Shown here in pieces: positions 46,441 to 56,189 of a stretch of 64,000 nt of DNA (its first letter is position 1; each line of letters opens with the position of its first letter). Position numbers and translations under genes: made by a program. Origin of the DNA: Zingiber officinale (lineage: Eukaryota; Streptophyta; Magnoliopsida; Zingiberales; Zingiberaceae); NCBI RefSeq assembly GCF_018446385.1, contig NC_056004.1, forward strand, positions 26,604,492-26,668,491, written 5' to 3'. Below the pieces are notes generated by a model. It saw only the letters and a program-made list of their open reading frames with translations, was not told where the DNA came from and did no database searches.

Positions 46441-47114
46441 TTAAAATCTACAATTTCATAACGATTACAATACAAATTTATATAACTGTCCAACTAATTC
46501 AAGATTTAATGCATATATACATGAAATAATAATGTCAAATCGTGTGAGTAAAATTTAACAGGGGATGGCTAACGTGAACCACTTTTAATCTTAAAAATAA
46601 TGCTCACGTAACATTACATTCCAAAAATTAAGGACGTTATTTTATCCTTATTATAAATACCTATAGGTATTTTAACAACAATACATTTTACTTTTTAGAT
46701 TTTTCATCTCAAACTACCCCATCATAGCTAAGATTCAAATTATGAGTGATTGAAAGTCTACTTTATCACTGAACTGCCTGAGGCGTGTCCCTTTTATTCT
46801 TCATCTTTAAAATTATGCTAATACGGGATTACGCTAATCTGGCATTGTTAATCTTTATATAGTCCACTACAAAGTAATTAAAAAGAATAAGTAGATCTTC
46901 AATTTGTGTAAAAATTAATATTTGTTTTTTCATAAATAAATAGAAACGAAAAAGAAATGAATCAAATGGCGGTCCCCTACTTCCCTTTGACAACCTCTTG
47001 CTCGTTGCCCATTTGTTGGAGCTCAACTTAAGAAAATAGTTAATAAATGCACCGACTAGAATAAGACCAAAAGGTGATGGCAAACTAGTAGTTGGCATGT
47101 CATTGCGCATACAA

Positions 47115-47335
47115 ATCCAAAGTATATAAAAAGGGTAAATCCAGTTAGTAACTAGTCTTGGGGTTATCAGCTTAGCCCAATTTCTATTAGTGGCACATAA
47201 ATTCTCATAAATATGTCATAATTGGAGATGAAACCATGAAAATCTATAAAGTGTATAAAAGGGGTAAACCCAATTAGCAACTAGTTTTGGGATAATCGAC
47301 TTAACTCAGCATCCGTTGGTAGCTGAAGATTAAAC
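47115..47335. repeat. Two diverged copies of a 129-bp unit
   Basis: AGTATATAAAAAGGGTAAAT...AACTAGTCTTGGGGTTATC (47121) and AGTGTATAAAAGGGGTAAAC...AACTAGTTTTGGGATAATC (47250). Probably part of an old dispersed repeat. No gene follows to 47974. Confidence 0.55.
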
Positions 47336-47979
47336 TGTTGTTATTTGAGTGAGAACCTAAATATTCTATCACAGTATTATAACCCTGGGACTCATTGATG
47401 GTTAATATTTAATGGGATCAAATTTAATTAATTAATTTTTTTTTTTTTGAAGATTTGGATTTTGGAAGCAATTTTGAAGTCAATATGTATACACTAAGTG
47501 CTCTTCATCGTCGCCCCCATAGTGATATGAAGGAAGGTAAATCAAGTACTAAGCAGTCATCTAAGTGGGAAGGGTTATTTGTCACAGTAGCACTTAAACT
47601 CGTGCCAATTGATATAAATCTACCACTTAAGTATTAACTCAGCATGTCCTAGGACATTCTATATAGAGAGAGATATATAGATAGATAGATTTATATATCA
47701 AATGATATCCTCCATGTTGACAACACGTCAGACCACTCCATTTTTCGACCAAGCTTGTTGTAGACCCGACCCACGAATGGTTGGCGATAGATGTGTTGCA
47801 CCCTAGTGGAAATAAAAATCTAAAATCTTATACATAGTGATTGGAAGCCTGAGTAGGGATGACAATTTCACCAGAATCCGATGCAGGATTTGATATTCGA
47901 TCCGAATGGTGGAGGGTATGGAAAGACTATCAATATCTGATTTCCAACCAGAATACCTGATTAAATAATATATACATAT

Positions 47980-48861
47980 TGATCCGGTGGTAAGGATCGG
48001 GGGCCCACATAGGAAGAGGTCAACGACACGGGAGAGTCAAAATCAAGATCAGACTTGGGACCTGGCTGATCGGGGGAAGTCACCTGGCCGACCGACCGGA
48101 GTAAATCCCGGGCCGGCGCGAAGATAGCTCGACCTCGAGTCGAGCTTCCGACGCTCACGAGTTTCCCTTATAGAGGAACCGTTGTGCCGAGCGGCCAATC
48201 CGCTCGGCCAAACTGTAGATCAACCATCTCGTACTCCCGTCCAAGTATGTGACCGAGCGGCCTTCTCGCCCGGTCCGATGCACATACTTACCCGAGCGCC
48301 TTGGAAGCCGAGCGGCCATCTCGTCCGGCCCAGTAAGAGACAAAAGACTTAGAAGAGGACAAAAACGGTAGCTAGTAATATCATTCTCGAGACACCTGCC
48401 GCCGACAAACAGCATGGTCGGTGGCCGGGCCATATCGAGGATCGTACGGTGGAAGTTTCCACTGTCATAACAGAGATATGCTCGGACGGTTGCGGTATGA
48501 CGTTAGACACGCTTTTCTAACACAACTATTCTGAGGTATGCTTTGAGGAGCGTGCACGCCTCGAGAAGCGTGCACGCCTCGAGAAGCGTGCACGTGTCTC
48601 TCCGGGATCCTATATAAGGACCTCCAGACTTCGACGGAGGTATGCTTTTCTCATCTACTATAGCCACAGTCTCGTTATTTTACTTCTGCTTCATCTCACC
48701 GTTGCCTGACTTGAGCGTCGAAGGGTCATCGCCAGGAACCCCTTCCCGGCCCGACTTTGTTGCAGGTCCACCGGAGGTCCACGTCATTGCCGAGATCACC
48801 CGAAGGCAACAGAGAGCGCCACACCCTCAGTTTTCATCGACCCAGCGCTCGGACAGAATCA
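47980..48861 (+). mobile_element. Solo LTR, Ty3/gypsy-like, CATAT target-site duplication
   Basis: An 882-bp LTR starting TGATCCGGTGGTAAGG and ending GGACAGAATCA, flanked by exact CATAT at 47975-47979 and 48862-48866. It is GC-rich in an AT-rich setting. TATA box TATATAAG at 48611-48618, followed by a leader containing GACTTGAGCGTCGAAGGGTC and CCCGGCCCGACTTTGTTGCAGG, a style I associate with plant gypsy LTRs. CCGAGCGGCC words repeat upstream (48185-48320). Just before the TATA box is a tandem GAGAAGCGTGCACGCCTC repeat (48545-48595). Confidence 0.88.
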
Positions 48862-48951
48862 CATATATTAAAGAAATTTTTCTTTTTTCAAAATTAACTT
48901 ACTATTTTTATTAATATTAGGAGGATATTATATAAATGTTTAATCTATTTT

Positions 48952-48957
<6 letters not shown>

Positions 48958-49008
<51 letters not shown>
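48958..49008. repeat. (TA)n microsatellite
   Basis: An uninterrupted run of about 23-25 TA units in an AT-rich spacer. Confidence 0.95.
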
Positions 49009-49009
<1 letters not shown>

Positions 49010-50982
49010 CTAGGATATTAATTTTAATATATTTTTTATTGAATGATAATAATTGAGTAGAAAGAAGAAAAAATTATAACTATAGAAGATATCTGATCAT
49101 TTAATGTATATGGTTATACACATCGGGTATCCTATACCCTGATGGGTATAAAAACGGAGGATATAGAATCTGATCCAAACCTGACCCATTATTATCTCTA
49201 ACCCTGAGATTAGTTCCGAAGAAAGGGGAAGGCAGGGTTCTCGAGCATCTAGTGGCTCAGTTGTAATGCTCAGGTTTCGAGTCCTTTAGAGCTTGAAAAA
49301 TTGAACATTGAGTGCTTAATAAGGAGTTGAGGATTCAAAAAAAGTTGTCAGTCAGGAAGTGACAAGGTGATATGCAATTAGCTAGTATGGAAAGTCATTA
49401 AGAAATGACAACGATCGTTACATCGAAAGTAGGGGCAAATTTATTAAATTAAAAAAAAATTAATATAACATGAAATAGTTAGTCATTGGTTCTAGTTGAA
49501 ATCATAATCTATCAGTCCCCAAATTTTATTATGACTTAAAGTTAAAGAATTCTTTATGATTTAACTTCTTCGTAATATTTAACATTCTACATATGAGATA
49601 TTAATCATTCTGATTTAATCATCTTAACTAACCACCTAATAAAGTAAAGTTTATATTTTATAATTTTTCTTCAATTAATTAAACATAAAATAAAAAAAGG
49701 AACAACTTATTCCTATTGTCATTGTGGTTGAATATAGTGAAAAAGAGTTATTTGTAAAGGGTTGCTCACGAGGAAAAGATAAAAAGAAGATTGTTATTTT
49801 TGAGAAAAATAGAGAAAAAGAAGATAAAGAAGAAGAAGCAAAAGAGGAGAGTTTTACCTTCTTTACTAGCAACCTCAACTAGCTTCAATGTGCTCGGCAA
49901 CGGCACAAAGAGAGCAAGGTAAAATAGGACTATTCTTACTGTGTCAACAAAATCCTAAAAAATAGCACATGAAGAGAAAGAAGATGCAAGGGCCAAGGAC
50001 TACCCTTGTTGCACAAAGAGGGCAGCATCTGATGTTGCATTTCTTGCTTGCGGGAGAAAAGAAAGGAGAATAAAATAGAACTCTTATGTTTGAGTAGAGG
50101 AAAAGAAAAAAAAACTATCGATTTACTATTGTTGGAGAAGAGAAGGAGAAGAAGGAAATGAGGAAGAAGAGGAAGGGAAAAATAAAAAAGAGAGATGGGC
50201 GAAGACACAATGGTGGCATACGACACGGTGGGGCAGCATCATGCATAGCGAAAAAAAGAAGGAAAAAAAATGAAAGAGAGTTTTTCCAAAATTATCATAA
50301 ATCGTTTTAAACCGATCAAACTAGTTTAAATCTTAAATTTGGTTGGTTATAACTTGACCAAATTAACTCCAAATCAATCTCGATTTAAACTAACGTAATC
50401 CTTATCTCCGCCCCTACTAGTTGGATTTAGTTCGAACCCAATCGAATTTTAATTTAACACCCTCATTGTGTATTCTATGATTTAGTTTATCTGTTTATTA
50501 TTATATATTTTATTTTTAAAATTCAATACTTAACATTCCAAGTCGCAATATTTCTTCGTAAAAAGGTATCAATGGATAGCTTAGGTCGAGTGCTTTCAAA
50601 ATATGTGGTATGTTTCAATTTTTCGACAATGAATGATGATGCATCAACCGATGAAAGTGATAGTGAGGTATAATATTATTTTTTTTAAAACTCATGGTGG
50701 TGGTCGCACCTCCTCATCTCTATTTGGCTACGCCCTTGACCGAAAGGGTTAGATCATTAGTGAAGGGTGACTGCCATTGCGGTAAGGCAATTATTGTTAA
50801 AACTGCTACTTTATAAGGGTGGCCTAAAAGGTATGGTGATTGAAGAGGTAAAGGGAGTTTTTTTCCTCATTTTTCATTTTCTATTACTTTGTGTAAACTA
50901 TTTCAGAGAAAAAAACTAGTATCAGAGGGGTAATGACGAATCTCATCGGCATCTTCTGACTCATGTTGATCTTGGGCAGGAA
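49009..50982. other. Intergenic, no gene seen
   Basis: AT-rich. Purine-rich stretches at 49790-49860 and 50095-50280 give spurious minus-strand frames. A weak SINE-like head may lie at 49245-49285. Confidence 0.5.
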
Positions 50983-50987
50983 GTTAC

Positions 50988-52289
50988 TGTTGGGACATGT
51001 AGAGAGCCAGAGGGGATGAATAGCTTCTATCGCTACTTTGAACTTGATTTGTGATAGAAAACCTAAAGCAATACTAACACCTCAATTTTACTTAATCTTC
51101 ACCTCCTTGAGGTGACTAATCCAAGGGGCTGACTCTCACGATCTAATCCACTATGAATTCTCTCCTTTTCGTACAAGTTCAACCATGAGAATACAACATG
51201 AAAACAAGAACGCAAATATAAAATGCAATCGAACATGACTTTTAGGGTTTACAATGAGGAACCTTGTGCTGATTGCTATTTTTTTTGCTTTGGATTTCCT
51301 CTTGGTGGATGGAAATTCAACAATACTATGCTCCAAAACTCCCAAGAACTGGCACGAACAAGTGTTATTCAAATCTTCACGAAAACCCCTTTTTTAGGAT
51401 TACTTCGACGCCTCTTAATCGATTGTCTTACTCCTAATCGATTGTCACATCAGAGTGATAGTTAAAAATAGGTAGAATGACTCTTTTTCACCTAACTAAT
51501 CAATTTTTGAGTCATACCAATCGATTCAACAACTTCTAATCAATTGCCTAATCGATTTAGAAGCTTTCTGTTCTTGTGAGAATCTCTTAATTGATTTCCC
51601 AATCGATTTCAGCATCTACTGTGCTCTTGCGAACATGTTTCAATCGATTACCCTAATTAATTGGTGAAGCCTAAATCGATTGTCTCAATCGATTCCAAGC
51701 TCTTCTGTTCTCATGCAAAACACCTTTAATCGATTAACATAAGGCTTAATCGATTATCCAATTGATTCAAAGTCATACTGTGTTTCACGAAAACCAATCA
51801 ACCTAATCGATTGGAGCAGATCCCAATCGATTAGGCTAATCAATTGCTCAACCTTAAACTTTGAACTCGAGTTTAGGATTCCTTTGCCCAACCTTAAAGT
51901 CATCCGTGACTCATTGAGACTTCCCATTTCCTAGCATCGGGTCACGCTTGATCTACCAAGGCTTCTTCATCAAGTGTCCGGTTAATCTTTAACTCACTTG
52001 GACTTTTCATCTCGTGTAAACTCCAATTAGACTTTCGATCACCAAGTGTCAGGTCAACCTTTGACCCACTTAGACTTTTTCCTTACCTAGACCCAGTAGG
52101 ACTTCCATTGCCTAGTTCCCAACTAGGTCTTTACTGCATAGCCCCTCTATGACTTCTATTATTTAGTTTCTAACTAGGTATTCACTATCTAACCCCTCTA
52201 GGACTTCAATTGTCTAGTTCTCAACTAAGTTTTCACTGCCTAGTGATGACTAGCATTTTTATCTATTATTATTGCTCTTGGACTTGACA
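50988..52289 (-). mobile_element. Solo LTR, copia-type, with near-terminal GTTAC repeats
   Basis: On the minus strand it starts TGTCAAGTCCAAGAGC and ends with the family-style block GAAGCTATTCATCCCCTCTGG...GTCCCAACA. GTTAC abuts the left edge (50983-50987) and recurs at 52292-52296, two bases beyond the right edge, so the duplication is imperfect. The U3 has paired modules (CAAGTG/CACTTG with inner GTTAA/TTAAC, 51971-52000; AAGTG/CACTT with inner GGTCAA/TTGACC, 52044-52071), CCTAG modules at 52080-52250, and a cluster of AATCGATT words (51410-51850). Confidence 0.75.
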
Positions 52290-52296
52290 TTGTTAC

Positions 52297-53700
52297 CTTA
52301 TCGTATGATAAAATTGGTATTTATATCATGATTTACAAGTAGAAATGTATTTTAGACTTAATTATAAATTTCCTACAATTGTGAAGTTTAATCTCATATT
52401 TTTGATATGGTTTTGTAGAAAATCCAAAGAGTCATGGAGTAGGGTCGAGTTAGATCAAATTTAGCTTAATTTGGATGTCAAATGGGGGAGAGCAAGTAAA
52501 ATCAGTGTGAATCGTTGATCTAGATCAAGAGAGATCTTATTCCTTTATTCATATTTAAGGATTCTGCCCTTGACCTAGATCTGAAATGATATGGACCATT
52601 GGATCTAAGCAAGGAGGCAACTTGATCCGGACCATTCATCTCTTCATTAGCTAGATCAAATGGCCAGATCTTCATCCATCTCCCTCACAAAATGGACGAC
52701 TCAAATCTAAGGAGAAAAACCCTTCCTTTCCTTTTATTCACGTAAAGGAACAATAAACAATTTGGCTCAGCACTATTTTCTTCTTCGTGTTTTCATCTCC
52801 CGACGCTGCAGCCCGCAAATCTCCTCTTCTCTGATCTGCTTAACTTGGCAATGGTACAACGTTCCTTCCAACAACTACTAACAACATCAACGACATTCCG
52901 ATCGTGCTCAACTCATCAGAGGTGTTCTTTGGTGAGTCTCCTTCCTTCGTTTCTTTGTTGATTCTTGTTTGAGCGGTTGCGAAAGTAGGCTTCAAGGTAG
53001 TGGCAGCAAGCTCCAATCAACTCTAACTCATCGAAGGGGTTCTCCGGTGTTGTTCTCCACCTTTCAACACCTTTCTGAGGTTCTCTGCCTCCAACGAGTT
53101 GCAAAGGCTAGGGAGGTTCTTCTAAGCGACGGCGACAGTCTATCTATATCTCTCCGGTGGCAATCTGATCAACCTTAGTTTATCAGCAAGCTCCATGGAA
53201 TTCTCTGCCTCTAGCGGATTGCAAGGGCAAAGAGGTTCTCAACGAGTTCCAGCAGGCTCCTTCAGTCTCTGGTGAGTTTCCAGTGGCTGCTCTCTTTTCT
53301 GGCTTCATCCGATTGGGCTAGGCCAGAATGGTTTGCTGGGGCAGAGCACCGATCAACAGATATAGGCAGTCATCTTCATTTTCAGTCAACTTCCATCAGA
53401 GGAGTTCTTCGGTGAAAGATCAATTCATTGTCGTAATCGAAGCAAGCACCGCCAGCATCTTTGCTACTGTCCACTGGCTCTGGGGGTTCCAGATTAGAGT
53501 TCTTGGCGTGACGACGAAGAGTAGTCAACTTAGAGTTGATTCCGGAAGAGGGTCTGGCTAACTTAGTTGCTTTTCTTGTTTGTTTCATCGTGTTATTTCC
53601 CTATTCATGGTTGATTGTTGTTATTGCACTTTATTTAGTTTCGCTATGCATGATAGATTGTTTTTTATTGCACATTGTTAGTTTCATTTATGTATGATTG
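52297..53700. other. Unassigned region with diverged internal repeats
   Basis: No gene that I can support. Phrases such as GTTCTCTGCCTC..GCGGATTGCAAGGGC and CATCGAAGGGGTTCTCCGGTG recur between 52910 and 53420, so this may be an old repeat. Short frames here are not conserved in style. Confidence 0.4.
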
Positions 53701-53800
53701 TGTTGGTCCCTTGGAGGCCGACAAGAGGGGGGTGAATTGCTTGTATAACAATTACAAACCTTTCTTGATTTCCAACTCTAATTAGTAGTACAGTTATAAC
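53701..53800 (-). mobile_element. Fragment of an older LTR, cut by the SIRE insertion
   Basis: Starts TGTTGGTCCCTTGG and continues GAGGGGGGTGAATTGC, the reverse complement of an LTR 3' end (GCAATTCACCCCCC). It is interrupted 100 bp later by the LTR starting at 53801. The rest should lie beyond the right edge of the window, past the element's 5' LTR. Confidence 0.6.
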
Positions 53801-55689
53801 TGTTAGGACCTTCGGATGGCTAGAGAGGGGGGGGTGTGAATAGCCTCCACTAAAAGCTCAATTAATTCCTCACAAAAGCTTGTTAGCACAGCGGAAATAA
53901 ACAAAAAGAAAACTGATGCAAGGAAAAGAAACAACCCACCACTAACACAACAAGGATGTACGAGGTTCGGGGATAACTTGCCCCTACTCCTCGGCGTGTC
54001 CGTAAGGTGGACGATCCCTTGATCTTTCAGTAGATCACACCCCGGACAAATTTCGGCTAAGTATTTCTCCTTCTCGGTGGAGTAACCTCTCCACAAAGTC
54101 TCAGAAAAGATTTGAAATGAAACACAAGACTTACAGAGTTTTGTGGCTAAAAGGAATGAACAATAAGCAACTTACAGCCACGATGAAAGCAAAACGCAGA
54201 GACAGAAGAAGTTCCTCAGCCAAAAGCTCAAAAACACAGCCTCTTGCTTGATCGACCGAGAGTTTTTCAAAATCTTCTACTCGTTTAAAAACCTCTCTTC
54301 TTCCTTCTTCTTATCCCTCTGCTTTCTCACTGTCTTCAGCCAAAGCCGAATCACTGCCACCTGTATCGAATCACTACGACCAACTCAGGCGTCGCCAATC
54401 ACTCTTCCTCCTCATCTGGTTCTCTGAACTCACACCAATACCATCCATGGTCTTCACTGGTGTCTCTGAGCTCGAACCAATAAGCAAGAGTCAAGCTGTT
54501 GGCAACTGATCGCAGCCAGTGAACGTTGACGCTCCAATTGCACAATTTGCAGTGAAACACAGTAGAAAAGCACTTGGTCTTATTCTTCTGATGGTGCTTA
54601 ATTTGAATTCAAGCATTGGCACGACACATGCAATCTGTAACTCAAAAAGCTTACAGCAGATGTTACATCAGATAAATCAGAAATCGTAGAGAAATATCAG
54701 AAGACAAACGACATCGTTATGGATCGGTCAACAGATCGATCCATAGCTCTCTGGACCGATCAGGACATATCCTGATCGGTCTGGGAGGCTTCTGATCAGT
54801 CTGTGGACCGATCAGCCTATAGGTGGATCGGTCCACAGACCGATCCCCTATAGTCCTCTGAATCCTTCGCTTCCTTCTGATCGGTCTACAGACCGATCAG
54901 ATAACTTACAGTGGACTACTGTTTGGTTACTGATCGGTCACGAGACCGATCAGATAACTAAGGTATCACTGGATCGGTCGACAGACCGATCCAGACAGTC
55001 AAAGTATCACTGGATCGGTCAATAGACCGATCCAATGCCTCTGTTGGTTTTAGCGCTTCCTAGCCCTAAACCCTAACGTCTTCCTGGTCCAGAGAACGAG
55101 CTACCGAGCCCTCTCTGACCTAGTCTGGAGAACAAGCTACCAAGCCCTCTCTGACTTCCATGTCCGGGTCAGAGAACGAGCTTACCGAGCCCTCTCTGAC
55201 CTAGTCTGGAGAACGAGCTGCCGAGCCCTCTCCGACTTCGTCCAATCCAGAGAACGAGCTACGAATCCCTCTCTGACCTAGTCCGGAGAACGAGCTGCCG
55301 AGCCCTCTCCGACTTCGTCTGGTCCAGAGAACGAGCTACCGAGCCCTCTTTGACCTAGTCCGGAGAACGAGCTGCCGAGCCCTCTCCGACTTCGTCCGGT
55401 CCAGAGAACGAGCTACCGAGCCGTCTCTGACCTAGTCCGGAGAACGAGCTACCGAGCCCTCTCCGACTTCGTCCGGTCCAGAGAACGAGCTACCGAGCCA
55501 TCTCTGACCTAGTCCGGAGAACGAGCTACCGAGCCCTCTTCGACTTCGCGTGCCAAATATCCGTACTTGGACTTTTCCTCTCCATATGATTAACCTTGAT
55601 CATTAATCAGTCTGAGTATAATTAATATCTGATACAAACTTAAATCAGTGTCAACATCAAAACAACAGCCAGGTTAGACTATATCAACA
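53801..55689 (-). mobile_element. 3' LTR of the SIRE-type element
   Basis: 1,889 bp. On the minus strand it starts TGTTGATATAGTCTAACC just after the polypurine tract AAAAAGGGGAAGAT and ends GCTATTCACACCCCCCCC...GGTCCTAACA. Inside are a tandem array at 55081-55550 and a cluster of GATCGGTC...GACCGATC palindromes at 54715-55035. Two of the perfect ones are 54877-54900 (10-bp arms) and 54969-54994 (11-bp arms). I did not find a convincing TATA box. The 5-bp flank is ATAAC at 53796-53800; its partner is off-window. Confidence 0.85.
55081..55550 (-). repeat. Tandem GAGAACGAGCT array in the SIRE LTR
   Basis: About a dozen half-units of 36-41 bp with the core GAGAACGAGCTACCGAGCC and CTCTCYGAC, alternating between GACCTAGTCCG and GACTTCGTCCGGTCCA linkers. 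A single copy of the same block is at 57417-57457 in the solo LTR, so amplification happened in this family branch. Confidence 0.85.
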
Positions 55690-55703
55690 ATCTTCCCCTT
55701 TTT
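55690..55703 (-). other. Polypurine tract of the SIRE-type element
   Basis: AAAAAGGGGAAGAT on the minus strand immediately before the 3' LTR; primes plus-strand DNA synthesis. It is nearly identical to the tract at 3584-3597. Confidence 0.8.
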
Positions 55704-56189
55704 ATTGTTTGACAACACGATTTGAGTTTAGATCAGAAATGTTCATATTTCCCTAATTTAGGGGAATCAATATCCTCCCCCTAAGACAGATACAACACCA
55801 TGTAAGGATAGGGGAATCAAGATCCTCCCCCTAAAACCAAACTTTCATTTATCTCTAAACTTAGTTATCTTCTCCCTCTTTGTCAAACACCGAAAAGGTG
55901 CGAATTAGGAAAAAAAATGTTAAATGACTCCCCCTTAACCCATACTGTCTTTTTCTTAATCCACCTAGAATGTCCTCTAAGTGTATTATAAGACAGTAAT
56001 AAAGAAAAAGAGACATACAAGACATGACATATGAACAGCATATTAATAGCCAATAGGAAGTGAAACATGAGCAAGAAAAATGAGCAGCATAAATATATAA
56101 AATCAACAAGTATCCAGGTCAGACATAAGTATCCAACCAACAACATTCAAAATATAGATAATCAAAATGACAGCATAGAACAATGTATA

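Noticed and set aside
46750-46800. Possible SINE head on the minus strand
   Set aside because: Only a weak box-A-like match, no body or target-site duplication.
46829-47110. Minus-strand frame of 93 codons
   Set aside because: No domain, AT-rich low-complexity codons, no splice or promoter context.
49245-49285. tRNA-like boxes (TGGCTCAGTTGT and GGTTTCGAGTCC)
   Set aside because: The boxes are only about 22 bp apart and no element ends were found; at most a decayed SINE head.
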